DNA of 64,000 bases from Costus lasius (taxonomy: Eukaryota > Streptophyta > Magnoliopsida > Zingiberales > Costaceae). Position numbers and translations under genes: made by a program. Numbering within the stretch: the stretch's first letter is position 1; each line of letters begins with the position of its first letter. Below, one piece after another: positions 36,001 through 46,806 of this stretch. Location of the stretch: the NCBI GenBank assembly GCA_027563935.2, contig CM050454.1, positions 76,838,596 through 76,902,595 of the forward strand, written 5' to 3'. The notes under the pieces were generated by a model, which was not told the origin of the DNA, did no database searches, and was given only the letters and a program-made list of their open reading frames with translations.

Positions 36001-36977
36001 ATGATATCTTAATCATTGGAAACGATATTCCTGAACTGCATGCTGTTAAAGCATGGTTAAGAAAATGTTTCCAGATGAAAGATCTAGGAGAAGCAGCCTA
36101 TGTATTAGGTGTGAAGATCTACAGAGATAGATCTAAGAGGCTTCTCGGGCTGTGCCAAAGTACTTACATCGATAAAGTCCTGGAGAGATTTCATTTAGAG
36201 AATTCTAAAAGAGGATATCTTCCAGTCAGACATGGTCTGAATCTTTCAAAGAGTCAGTGTCCACTAACACAGACTGAGAAAGATGAAATGGACAATACGC
36301 CTTATGCTTCGGCTATTGGGTCCATTATGTATGCGATGTTATGTACTCGCTCAGACGTTGCTTACGGGTTAAGCGTGACCAGTCGATTCCAAAGTAATCC
36401 AGGTCAGGCGCACTGGATTGCAGTCAAGAACATTTTGAAATATCTTCGGAGGACCAAAGATATGTTCTTGATATATGGAGGTCAGGAAGAACTCAGTATT
36501 GAAGGATATACTGACGCTTCGTTCCAATCTGACCAGGATGATTTCCGATCGCAATCAGGCTATGTTTTTAGCTTGAATGGAGGTGCGGTGGTGTGGAAAA
36601 GTTTCGAACAATCTATCGTTGCTGATTCCACAACAGAAGCCGAGTATGTTGCAGCCTCGGAAGCATCTAAGGAGGCAGTGTGGATTCGTAAGTTCATTCA
36701 GGAACTTGGTGTTGTTCCTTCGAGTGCAGATCCTTTGGTTATCTTCTGTGATAACACTGGAGCAATAGCACAAGCAAAGGAACCACGGTCGCACCAGAAG
36801 TCCAAGCACATACAGAGACGGTTTCACTTGATCCGGGAGATCATTGATCGTGGCGAGATCAAAGTCTGCAAGGTTCATACGGATGACAATCTGGCTGACC
36901 CGCTTACTAAGCCTCTGGCGCAGCAGAAGCATGAGAAGCACTGTAATAATATGGGTTTGAGATTTCTCAACCATTAG
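33093..36977 (+). CDS. copia Gag-Pol polyprotein, element E (intact frame)
   Basis: An uninterrupted 1294-aa Ty1/copia polyprotein that would be self-cleaved into Gag, protease, integrase and RT-RNase H for cytoplasmic particle assembly, reverse transcription and integration. Residues seen: Gag knuckle CVHCGQLGHWKKDC (240-253), protease DTACG (D287), integrase HHCC (421, 426, 452, 455) and DDE (482, 545, 581; D-35-E), RT MDVKTAF (D883) and YVDD (968-971), RNase H TDASF (D1141), TEAE (E1184), FCDN (D1220). The order protease-integrase-RT is diagnostic of copia. The start ATG matches F. The element lacks a 5' LTR and primer site in the right orientation, so it cannot complete its own cycle despite the intact frame. 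Confidence 0.95.
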   Translation: MSFNVRSLLEREKFAGPNFSDWYGHLKIVLKAERKLYVLETAIPPQPAPNAARAVREAYEKHVNDSIDVACLMLASMTPQLQRQHEDMSAIEIIANLKMLYAAQARTERYNLTKLFFQSKLAEGSPVGAHVLKMIGHKEALEKLGHTINQELAVDIILQSLPASFDPFIINFNMNKIDCTPAELLNMLLTTEETLKGKPSTSVLMFPSRNKKKGKKGKAPVKNYNKALKQKVKRSKEYRCVHCGQLGHWKKDCKALQGDKKGSIASGSGIFVTEVMISSSSISWVLDTACGVHICSNVQELKRRRQVGQHEVDLRVGNGARVAAVAVGEYHISLPSGLVLELNNCYFVPSITKNIISIPALVRKGFSFECKTSKCYLSLDNIIYATGSINNGLFMLDMECSIQNIDNKKAKYADDSTLLWHSRLGHINKKRIKRLHDHGLLGSYSYEDIDTCKACLLGKMTKSPFPNKGQRASGLLDLIHSDVCGPFSKHARGGYSYFITFTDDFSRYGYVYLMRHKSESFDKFKEFKNEVQNQLGRNIKALRSDRGGEYLSREFTDYLKECGIISQLTPPGTPQWNGVSERRNRTLLDMVRSMMSQATLPYSFWGFALETAAKVLNRVPSKAVSKTPYELWYGKQPSLTFIKIWGCEAYVKKLASGKLESRSEKCIFVGYPKETKGYYFYDPKENKVFVARTAIFLEKEFLLQEASGREMKLDENPEEGQSSQAQLDEPEPVEQVIEQPEAQISREPRRSGRIRRQPERYDGVYIIDHDEPLTYADAVSGPESARWLEAMRAEMDSMSDNQVWDLVDPPPRVIPIGCKWIFKKKIDMDGNVVTYKGRLVAKGFKQIYGIDYDETFSPVAMFKSIRIILAIAAYYDYEIWQMDVKTAFLNEKLDEDAYMTQPEGFTNPSDRHKICKLKKSIYGLKQASRSWNIRFDESICEFGFIKNEDDPCVYKRFSGSVITFLVLYVDDILIIGNDIPELHAVKAWLRKCFQMKDLGEAAYVLGVKIYRDRSKRLLGLCQSTYIDKVLERFHLENSKRGYLPVRHGLNLSKSQCPLTQTEKDEMDNTPYASAIGSIMYAMLCTRSDVAYGLSVTSRFQSNPGQAHWIAVKNILKYLRRTKDMFLIYGGQEELSIEGYTDASFQSDQDDFRSQSGYVFSLNGGAVVWKSFEQSIVADSTTEAEYVAASEASKEAVWIRKFIQELGVVPSSADPLVIFCDNTGAIAQAKEPRSHQKSKHIQRRFHLIREIIDRGEIKVCKVHTDDNLADPLTKPLAQQKHEKHCNNMGLRFLNH

Positions 36978-36980
36978 ATT

Positions 36981-36997
36981 AAGTGCAAGTGGGAGAT
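36981..36997 (+). other. polypurine tract of element E
   Basis: AAGTGCAAGTGGGAGAT sits directly before the 3' LTR start at 36998. Confidence 0.8.
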
Positions 36998-38682
36998 TGT
37001 TGGGGTATGCCCTTAAGGCTAATGTTTGAGGCCTTGGGATTCTTTCAGTATCATGTATAAACTCTTATGTTTATAAAGGCAATGGTTGTTATTCAGTTTG
37101 TTACATTGTCTGCTGCAATAAGTGTGCTTCTGAATAATGTCTCAATGCTGTTCAGCTTGGCTGACATGCTGTAATGTCCTTAGTCGAGATATCTTGGTGA
37201 ACATGAGACAGCCTTGATATGATTGAGACTAATATGTGTTCTAATCTTATAGGATGCTTCGAGCATGGAATAAGATGTAGACTCATGGGTTCATTGGATG
37301 TACTGGACAGACCCTACTAGGATATTCAATTGCTTGTCACAATGTGAATAATCCTTGTTTGCAACAAGTGGCACATGTCCTCTGACTTGAGATCACTTGT
37401 GTTTCTAAATGATGATTGTCATTGTTTTGAGGTAGTTCAATATCATTTGAAACATAATGGTTATAGACTATCTTGGATGATGATCATGAATCAGGTTAGG
37501 ACACTAGTGATAGATATAGGATTGTCGTCTCCTTGATTGGAGTGTGATGTTCTAAAGGGGCCCCCCTGGATGAGATGATTGAGAAAGTGTATGGCCATAC
37601 CCAGGTGACTATGTTCATCTGATCTAATCATGCTCATCATATTGGAGCTACAGGCTTGACACGCTTGTCCAATAAGAACATCCAGTGGCAAAGGAAACAT
37701 GTATGCCTCGTGAAGTGGATTCACACTTGTGCTGTGGTTTGGGTGTAGTCTTGGAAGACTCTTTCCTTTATATCGGGAGACAGTGATGTGTTGCTAGATA
37801 CCCCTCACTGATTGTGATAACGTAAGTTATCGTTACCGACATTTAAAGGAAACCCTTAGGGTCGCACAATTTGATGATATGGCTTACTTAAGTCAGATCG
37901 TGTGGACTGAATTGTTTCGGTTCAGTTTAAAGGGATTTAAACTCTGATTGTAAGTGAGATCTGGTCTAATCATGTTTGATTGATTAGGGCTTGAGATCGG
38001 TAAGCTTCGATCGAGAGAAGTGATGCTAGATCGGTGAGATCAAAAGCATTGAGAGATCAACGGTTAGATCTTGAACCTTTTTGGTTCAATGAGATCTAGA
38101 CCATTGCTTGGGCTGGTTTGGTTTGACCATTGAACCATATACATGTGAACTGGCTCATGTGTGAGCGCATGGTTCATATGGAGTGGGATAAGCGTTTGGT
38201 TCACTTGAAGTGAACGCATAACGCATGAACGTTTTCGTTTGCTATTTTTGGAAGTTCCAAAATAGAAACGCGTCCACGTTCGGTTGGTTTCACGCTCCAT
38301 TCAACCCTTTCCTCCTTGCTCTCGATGACACTCTCGTGTGGAGAAAAAGACGTCTTGGAGAAAGTTCGGCCAAGCAAGAGAGTTCATCTCTCATTTCCTT
38401 TTATTCGATCAAGATACCTTGGTGCCTTGCTAGCACAAGAAGCAACAAGGGAGTAGGCAACATCTCATTGTGTGCGCATCTTTTGGAGGAGATCAGATTT
38501 GTTCTCTTCTTCCAAGCCGACATCTACACAATGGCTATGGTATGATCTATACTAGTTGTTTAACAAGTTAATCATATGTCTATGCAAACGATTTTAAGAA
38601 ACCCTTCCTTCCGCTAGAAAGATTTATGCGCCTCCTATTTGGGTTTCGCCCCCCCCCCCCCTTTTAGATTAGGGGACTTGCA
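36998..38682 (+). repeat. 3' LTR of element E
   Basis: A 1685-bp forward LTR, TGTTGGGG...GGGGACTTGCA. It has a run of 13 C at 38649-38661 in the segment where other copies read GCCCCC. It is followed by GGCTG, the complement of the CAGCC found at E's other end (30053-30057). The conserved LTR hairpins lie at 37781-37810 and 37816-37831. Confidence 0.9.
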
Positions 38683-40089
38683 GGCTGGATACAGCATGAA
38701 ACCCTAACCTCTCAACGATGCCTCTAGAGTTTCATCATATGCCTAGCACACATGAAAATCTAGTCAAGTCCATTCCTAACCGTTATGCCCAGGGCCAACG
38801 AGTTTCCTTGCGAAGGCACGCCCAGGTTAAAACTGGACTGGGGAAACCATTGCCACCACGCACTTTCTAAAGATAAGTGGGTGTGTCCCACGAGGGTGGG
38901 AAACAATTCACAACTCCACTGATCGATAGCTTAGTAAGGGCTACGCGTTAGAAGGCTACTAGACTTGATATTTTAATTGAGAGTTTTTGTTTAAGGTCTC
39001 ATCATCTCAGTTTTATCTTATGTCTATCATTACATTCATGCAATCCTATGGTGATAACATAACAATAAAACATCACAGGCATGCTTTAGCTTTTGTAAAG
39101 AAAGCAATAAAAGGATGATGTGATCATAGCCCATTCAAGACATTGAACCAATCCATGCCAAAAGGGGGTCCAACTCTTGACCTAGGATTCAAGCCCCAAG
39201 ACGAGACCTAGCCTAGACGACCTCTAGCTCTATCTTCAAAGTTGGCTCCAAGGTCCTTCTCTCATGGTTTAGCTCTCAAGCCCTAGGGGTACACCCACAA
39301 GGTTCGGCCAATACCATGGTCTTCTTCCAAGGAAGGTGCGCCATCTAGCAAGCCACAAGAGGGATAGCACACAAGCACAAGGCTCGGCCAATCCCTAACT
39401 TGCGCCTCCATGCAAGGATGTGCCACCTTTGAAGCTTGTTGCGCCATCAGGCAAGGATGCGCAACCAAGCAAGCATGCACCTTGCTCCAAGTAGATGCGC
39501 CACCCTAATCTTCTTCTTAGTTAAAAGCAAAAAGAAAAGCGGCACGCAGGCCTCACAAGGATACATCACAGGCATGCTAAGGGGCTTGACATATTACCAT
39601 AACATCATGCATAATCAAGTACTTACTCATGCAATTCTACATGCTCATGAAAAACATAAAATCTGAAATTTTACTTTTTCATAAAACATGTCTCTCTTCC
39701 TTCCCTTCATATCACAAATCTTTTATTCTAAGTTTCTCTCAGGAGTCTACAAGAGGCATACCGGTTGCCCTGCTTGCAATCCCTAACTTGTTAGGATAAG
39801 GGCAATCACGCAGTCCATGCCCTATCCCAACAAGTCTCTCAAGATAGGTCTATCCTATTATGAGAGGAGAAATTTTCTCTTCCACGTATGGGTCTATCCC
39901 ATCACATGAAGAGAGCAAAGAACCACAAGAAGTTAATTAGAAGTAAGAAACAAGAGACCTACAATTTTTCTACTTAAAGAAAAACCATGCGCCAACATCT
40001 ATGCAATATGCGAAAATGTAGATATGACATGTGAGCATGAAAAGCATGAAAGAACATCGTTCGAGGCTCGCAAGTTGCTCTGATACCAC
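38683..40089 (-). mobile_element. family-2 copia leader, 5' half (host of E)
   Basis: Reverse-orientation leader starting GGCTGGATACAGCATG, matching the Y leader from about 740. It ends at a primer site (40077-40088) next to a family-2 LTR. It is the complementary half of the leader at 30053-30353. A GGC-ACGCAG-GCC hairpin occurs at 39541-39552. No gene is supported; the short frames are not conserved. Confidence 0.75.
40077..40088 (-). other. primer binding site of family-2 copy
   Basis: The minus strand reads TGGTATCAGAGC one base inside the LTR boundary at 40090. Confidence 0.85.
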
Positions 40090-42186
40090 TGTTGGGAAAC
40101 CCCGGGGACATTTTACAATTTTCAGAGTCATAGACATACATATTACGCAGCGGAAGAATGTCCCCGAAACAGGCCGGTCCCAAAAACCCAGTGAAGATCT
40201 CTTGCGAGGGGGTCGACACGATGTGATAGTAAGTACCTTTAAGCAATTAGAAGCCGATGTCGATGAAGGCGCCCAAGTGTTCGCCCTCTGCAGTCTCGCA
40301 CACATGGATTCCTCAAGTTTTCTTCTTCCTCGCCCGGTGCTAGCCTCGGGAAGAAGATCCATGCCTTAGGAGAGTTCTCCAAGCAACTTGCGCCACCACC
40401 AAGATGTGATGTGCCAAGGAGATGGAAGGAGAAGGGAACGCCGCAAGCCTTCTTGTTCCTTTGCGCCAAGGAAAGGAAGAGGAGAAAGATGAAGCATGCT
40501 TGTGCCTTGATGGAAGAAGAAGAGCTCTAATCTCTCCAAGCCGTCGCCCTCTAATGCTTCACGCCTCCAAGGAATTAGCATCATCAAGAGAGGAGGCGGC
40601 AAGGGCTTATTTATAGGAGCAAGAGGCGGTTAGGGGAGAAAGGCAAGTGTTGACAATTAGGGCATGATTCTAGGAGATTATTTAATCAAATATACTGATT
40701 AAATCTCCACTCCCATATGCGCCTAAGACTTGCCAAAGCAAGTATCAGCCATATGCGCCCATATCATGCCATATGAGGCATTAATCCCATCTATGCGCCT
40801 AGACCTAGTCAAGGCAATATAATGGATTGCCTAATGTGGCTTGGGCGCAAGTCCTAATCCAATTAGGACTCTAATTATGCTAATAATCAGCCCACAATTG
40901 TCAAACACAATCCAATCAATTATCTTGGGTGATTTAATCAAATCCAATTTGATTTAATCACCTAGGAGATACCAAACAAGGCATAGGCGCAAATCCTAGT
41001 CCAACTAGGATTCCATATGCGCCTACCATATTAATTCATCCCCATTATACCCTTCAAGCCTCATAGCCCTTCAATACAACTTATTAGCAAGCCCAACTAA
41101 ACAATGGGCCAAGCCCAAAGTCCATTATGCATGTTAACCAAGCTATTGGATCCAATCCAATTTAACCCATGGTCAAATGAGGTTAACCATGGTTAATTTG
41201 ATCAATATGCCAAAAACGGAAGTTGGCTCCAATAAGTGTCTTCCATCTCATCAGGCCCATTGGCGCTGATGAAATCTCCCAAATAGATCCGAGTTATCCA
41301 ATAACTCGATCTAAAGGCTACCCGATCAATATGAAAACTCGAGTATCAAGGTGTGCGACCCTGTAGGTTCCTCTAACGCTGGCAGTGCTAACCAAAGGTC
41401 ATCACAAGCAGTGAGTGGCACCTAGCAGTGCATCACTGCTACCCAGGTCATTGGAATGGATATCGACATCGACATCCCCATCATCGCAACTAGGTACAGA
41501 TGCATTACAGTCTCTTTGCCAAACTGATATCCGATTGGACAAGTGTGTCACCACTTGTTTTCACCCAATCACATGGTTATGACTAAATCAGGTTCTCACC
41601 TGGGTATGGCCATACACTTTCAGTCATAGAACCATAGAGGAGCTCCATGGATATCATGCTTCCCTAAGGAAGGGGCAAATCCTATGTCTGTCCATTGACC
41701 TTCTCATATGGGTCGTGACATGCTCAATGACAACCGTTATGACCTCCCAACTACGGCGAGGTGTTAGGTTGTATCAAAGCAAGTCCCTAACCATATAGAA
41801 TGGTCAATGACCTCAAGTCAAGGGATCAATGCATCTCCTGTCACTTGTGAGGATAACTCATGACACTAAGTCATAGCCTCACAGCGGGTCGGTCCAGTAT
41901 ATCCTCCAATGATATACCCATGTGTCTGCGTTAGCACCACGTGCCTAACCAGCCCACATACCAGTCTCACAAGTACCAGAGCTGTCCCATATCCACTCAG
42001 GTACATCGACTGGGGACAATCATTTGAGCACAGATCCAATCTGTCTCCAGGGACATTATCATGTAAGTACACAATCGCAGGTGTAGACAAACAATGATAA
42101 CGACAATGCCAGAAAGACATATGAATATCAGAGTCAAGTAGTACAAAGATGGACCAAAACTAGGTCCTAGGGCATATACACCAACA
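40090..42186 (-). repeat. 5' LTR of family-2 copy
   Basis: A 2097-bp reverse LTR, TGTTGGGAAACCCC...ATATACACCAACA. Its right edge adjoins unrelated sequence (CAAAG...), so 42186 is the outer end of this element. A stem CAGTGA/TCACTG is at 41409-41414 and 41433-41438. Confidence 0.85.
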
Positions 42187-42575
42187 CAAAGTCCATTACA
42201 ATGCAAGTAAATGAAGGGGAAGGTTAATCCTTCAAATTTCCTTGCTATAATGTTTAACTAACTAATTAATGAGGCTATTAATTGACATAATAATAATGGT
42301 AGGTGAGCTTTTGGTCCTTGATGCTTAAAAAGATTGGGCCAAGTAGTTCTCGACATTGGGCTGGATTCCAAAATTAGCGGGCGCATCCAAATGTATTCCT
42401 GCGACATAAGAATAATCAATGTAAGTGGCGAGAGAAAGTAAATAAGGAAGTTGTTGAGAGGATTTCAAGGCTCATGCCTCCATCATGCCCAAAGCCTAAT
42501 GATGCAATCAAAGTGGTCTAGATCAGGAACCTAGCCCTGATCTTTATGCAAATCGATTGATATAAGCCATTAGTT
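42187..42575. other. unassigned spacer
   Basis: About 390 bp of AT-rich sequence with no gene or element terminus that I recognise. It is probably old flanking DNA of the family-2 insertion. Confidence 0.35.
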
Positions 42576-42579
42576 CAAT

Positions 42580-43474
42580 TTCCCATGATCTTATACTAAA
42601 TTAGATCCATCTAACTCCAAAATAGACTGAAATTATAACATAATTTAATCTAAGACTATCCAATCAGTATGAGATCTCAAGTGTTTAAGTGTGCAACTCT
42701 ATAGGTTCATAATAACCATTTGTAGTAATGATCAATATATAGATCATCATAAGTAATGAGTGGTAGATCTACTACCCAAGTCCCCTATGCAACATGATTC
42801 TTTTGCCAAATGATATCCTGATTGGACATAATATGTCACACCTTGTTTATTCCAATCTAGTGGGTATCTCAATTAGGTAAACACATATGGTATGACTATA
42901 CACATTCAGTCATGCTCACATGGGTGGACCCATGGATATTGAGCTTCCCAAGGGTTAGAAAAATCCTCTATTACTCACTTGTCTTTCTTATATGGCTTAT
43001 GACACACCCAATGACAGTCATTATGACCCCCAATTATAGATAGGCAGTAGACTGTATCAAAGTATATCACTTGCCATGTATAAGTGCCAATGAGCTCAAG
43101 TTGAAGGACCAAAACCCCTTTGTCACATGTGAGATTAACTTGTGTGTCACAAGTTAATCTCATAGCGAGTCAGTCTAATACATCTATTACTGATATACCT
43201 ATGTGTCTACATTAGTGTCTCACATATAACCAACTCACATACTAGTCTCACATGAACAAAAGCTATCCCATGTCCACTATGGTACTCAACTTGGGACATA
43301 ACGTTGAGATAGGACAAAGCCAATCTCCAGGAACATCATCATGCTATTATACACTAATGTAGATGTAATAAAAGCATGATGACAATAATGCCAATACTAT
43401 ATATGAAACACATATAAAGTGTGAATATGATGCAAGATAGGACCAAACAATTGGTCCATAGGGTATAGACATCA
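42580..43474 (-). repeat. decayed family-2-like LTR
   Basis: Reverse LTR relic. It keeps the order of landmarks of the 40090-42186 LTR: the 'GTGCAACTCTATAGG' core, a 'GAGTGG' segment and several 'ATGACAGTCATTATGAC'-type stretches. It ends near 'GGGTATAGACATCA' followed by ATCTCCCAC, the complement of a polypurine tract. Many substitutions indicate an old copy. Confidence 0.6.
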
Positions 43475-43499
43475 ATAATCTCCCACTTTTACCTTCTTT

Positions 43500-43830
43500 A
43501 TTTTCTTATTTTTTTCAAAATTTTGGTGAAATTCTTGATTGATGCACCTACCTTTCCCTTTGCTTCCTTCTTCTTGGTCAATGAGACTATACGAACAAAC
43601 TTTGGCCTTTCTTTCACTAGAGTTTTCTCAGTTGGCTACAACATATTCAATAGCCCAGCCATAGTGCAAATAATCTTGCTCATATTGAATTTCATCATGA
43701 ACTGATTAAATTATAAAGGGCAGAGTCTAAAGAATTAGATCAGTGACAAGCTCTTCACTTATGGGGTGTTGATGGAGGCACAAGATATGCTCCGAAGAGG
43801 TCTACTAGGACTATGAGGAAGCCCTCTCAT
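43500..43830 (-). pseudogene. decayed copia gag relic
   Basis: The minus strand aligns by eye with Gag of C/F around the basic stretch and the segment upstream of it: 'aacatattcaatagccc', 'caaataatcttgctcatattgaa' and 'gatcagtgacaagctcttc' parallel functional copies. Frames are broken. It sits beside the relic LTR with no pol in between, so pol has been deleted. Confidence 0.55.
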
Positions 43831-45083
43831 TGTGGCTTTCTATCCTAGAACACTTTCCTTTTTCAGCTTATTGCTTTGCATGCATAATAGGTTTGACATT
43901 TTCCACCCAAGTATATCATGTAATTTTATCTTATAGATTGTGCATTGTAATTGCATTTCATACTACAGTAGTGAAATTTTGCATTTACAACTTATATGGC
44001 AAGATCAACTCATCTCAAAGTAGCTCGAGTTAGCTCAACTCAATCACTCACCTAGTGAGCTAATCAATATGGAAACTCAACACTTCAACTAGTTCAACTA
44101 ACAACTTGGAGATAATTCAAAATCAAGAAAGGGTTAGAGTATAATTCAAAATCAAGAAGGAGAATCAGCCATCAACTAATCCAACTCCCTTACCATGCCA
44201 AGCTCCAATGCCAACTCAACAAAGGGTTAGAGTATAATTCAAAATCAAGAAGGAGAATCAGCCATCAAGATCATTCCATAAATTAAGGAGATTAATTGAA
44301 GTATCAAATCACCTCATCAAATACGCTCACACCATTGTAAGGAAAGAATGCTATCACCAACCAAGCCCATCCAAGCAAATTTGGTCACAAGAAGGAAGCA
44401 AAGAATATTCCAAAGGATCTCCATGTGTTCACACTCCAACAAGGCAACAATTCAAAATCAAATAGGAGGGATCGGCTACCACAAGGAAGGAAAGAAATTC
44501 AAAATTCAAGAGCTGAAAATTGTCACCATCTATGTATTTTTGCCAAGGGGAAGTGCCACTTGTACCCATGGCCTTGCTTGCCCTATATATTGTAACCACA
44601 TGCATGTTGAATAAATGGTCTGTTAGTTACTAGTAAAAATAAGGGTGCATGCGTCGCCCCTCCTTCCCCCTCTTCTTCTTCTCTAAGAGCTGAGACCTTG
44701 ATCCTTCTTCTCGTCTCCTTCAACTGAAATCCAAGGAGGAATCCTCTTCTTCAACTTGCACAAACCATAAGGAGAACTTCACTTCTTACACACTCGGCTA
44801 GATTATGAACCCCTCAAGCTCTCGGCATCATGAAGGACTCATACTTGAACTTTTCTCTTGAGGCTAAGTCTCTTCACTTGTTTCCTTGTGTTTTTCTTGA
44901 ACTTGTGTCTACACAAATCTGAAATCTTCTTTGAAGCATGTGCAAGGAGTGGAGCAAAGGAGTTGCCCCATTCTCTCTTCTTCCCCCTCTCTCTTTTAGT
45001 TTATTTAGGACTAGCAAGGGAATTTGTGAGGCTTAACCTCCCACGTGGTGCTTGATTTTTGTAACATGAATCTGTGGCATGTA
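43831..45083. other. unassigned region, left flank of element F
   Basis: No gene or recognisable element. A 48-bp direct repeat occurs at 44128-44175 and 44221-44268. A TATA-like stretch (ccctatatattg, about 44580) is followed by pyrimidine-rich sequence (44650-44760), which could be a promoter from an unrecognised LTR element, but I see no termini or coding support. Confidence 0.35.
44128..44268. repeat. 48-bp direct repeat
   Basis: The segment beginning AAAGGGTTAGAG at 44128 recurs at 44221, identical over 48 bp by eye, with 45 bp between the copies. Confidence 0.8.
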
Positions 45084-45088
45084 CATAC
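45084..45088. repeat. probable target-site duplication of F, left (CATAC)
   Basis: CATAC precedes F's outer LTR end; CATAT follows the other end (54223-54227). Four of five bases match, so one transition is needed for a true duplication. Confidence 0.5.
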
Positions 45089-46786
45089 TGAAGAGTCCCC
45101 TTCGAGGGGGAGCAAAACCCTAAAGTGGTGGCGCAATCAAAGTAGGGGGCAGCGGATAAAGGGTTTCATAGATCGAAGAGCATGTATCATATGATCAACT
45201 TAACAAAAACCGATTGTAAAAGAAGTGATTCGATCCATACCATTGCCATTTCTAGATGGCGCCTTGGAAGAAAGAGAGCAATGAAGATCTCCTCCAAATC
45301 GTCACACACAAGATGAGTCTTGGCTCCTTCTTGTCGTCCCTTGTGCTAGCAAGAGTCGTCCAAGGTGTCTCTGATCGAATGCAAAAGGGAAAAGAGAGCT
45401 TTTTCTTTCTTGGCGTTTTTCTCTTGTCGCCTTAGACTTCCTCACACGACAATGCCGCTCGATGACAACCCAAGGAGGCGTCAATTGCATGAAGAGGCAA
45501 GAGAGGGGCGACGTGTGTTCATGGCCACGTTTGAGAAGTGCTAAAAATAGCATCCCACTTCTCCATATGCGATCTTGGGTTTACCCCAATCGCAAATGCC
45601 ACATCACCATTGAACCATGCGCTCATCCATGAGCTGGTTCAAACCGATTTGGTCCACTAACCAAATAAACCAAGAAATAAGTCCAGATCAAAATAAACCC
45701 AAAGGCTCTCGATCTGACCGTCAATCTCTCAATGCTTCTGATCTGACTGATCTAGCACTCATTCTCTCGATTGAAGCTTACCGATCTCAAGCCCTAATCA
45801 ATCAAACATGATCAGACCAGATCTCACTTTCAATCAGAGATTAAATCCCTTTAAACTGAACCCAAACAATTCAGTCCACACGATCTGACTTAAGTAAGCC
45901 ATATCATCAAATTGTGCGACCCTGAGGGTTTCCTTTAAATGTCGGTAACGATAACTCACGTTATCACGATCAGTGAGGGGTATCTAGCAACACATCACTG
46001 TCTCCCGATATAAAGGAAAGAGTCTTCCAAGACTACACCCAAAAACAGCACAAGTGTGAATCAACATCACTAGGCATGCATATTTCCTTTGCCACTGGAT
46101 GTTCTTATTGGACAAGCCTGTCAAGCCTGTAACTCCAATATGATAAGCATGATTAGATCAGATGAACATAGTCATCTGGGTATGGCCATACACTTTCTCA
46201 ATCATCTCATCCGAGGGGGGCCCCTTTAGAACATCACACTCCTTAAACAAGGAGACGGCAATCCTATGTCTATCACTAGTGCCCTAACATGACTCAAGTT
46301 CACCATCCAAGATAGTCTATAATCATTGTGTTTCAAATGATATTGAACTATCTCAAAACAATGACAATCATCATTTAGAAAACACAAGTGATCTCAAGTC
46401 AGAGGAAATGTGCCACTTGTCTCACTCAAGGAATATTCACATTGTGACAAACAATTGAACATCCTAGTAGGGTCTGTCCAGTACATCCAATGTACCCATG
46501 AGTCTACATCTTATTCCATGCTCGAAGCATCCTATAAGATTAGAACACATATTAGTCTCAATCATATCAAGGCTGTCTCATGTTCACCAAGATATCTCGA
46601 CTAAGGACTTATAGCACGTCAGCCTAGCTGAACAGCTTTGAGACATTATTCAGAAGAACATATATTGCAGCAGACAATGTAAACAACTGAATAATAACCA
46701 TGCCTTTATAAACATAACAGTTTATTACATGATACAGATACATTCCCACAGGCCTCAAACATTAGCCTTAAGGGCATACCCCAACA
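45089..46786 (-). repeat. 3' LTR of element F
   Basis: 1698 bp, TGAAGAGTCCCC...CCCCAACA on the + strand. It is identical in length to 52525-54222 (constant offset 7436). Differences noted: G/A in 'gcagcGgat', T/C in 'ctcgaTtgaag', G/C in 'cataacaGttta'. Confidence 0.94.
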
Positions 46787-46803
46787 ATCTCCCACTTGCA
46801 CTT
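46787..46803 (-). other. polypurine tract of element F
   Basis: The minus strand reads AAGTGCAAGTGGGAGAT next to the 3' LTR, identical to the E tract. Confidence 0.82.
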
Positions 46804-46806
46804 AAT

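Noticed and set aside
38649..38661. Run of 13 C in E's 3' LTR as a functional signal
   Set aside because: Other copies have a short C-rich stretch at the same place, so it is more likely replication slippage or a sequencing-sensitive homopolymer.
30906..38682. Element E plus the adjacent reverse LTR as an autointegration product of one cDNA
   Set aside because: The reverse LTR at 30906-32577 differs from E's 3' LTR, while 29566-30052 matches it, so the adjacent LTR is a separate insertion (Q).
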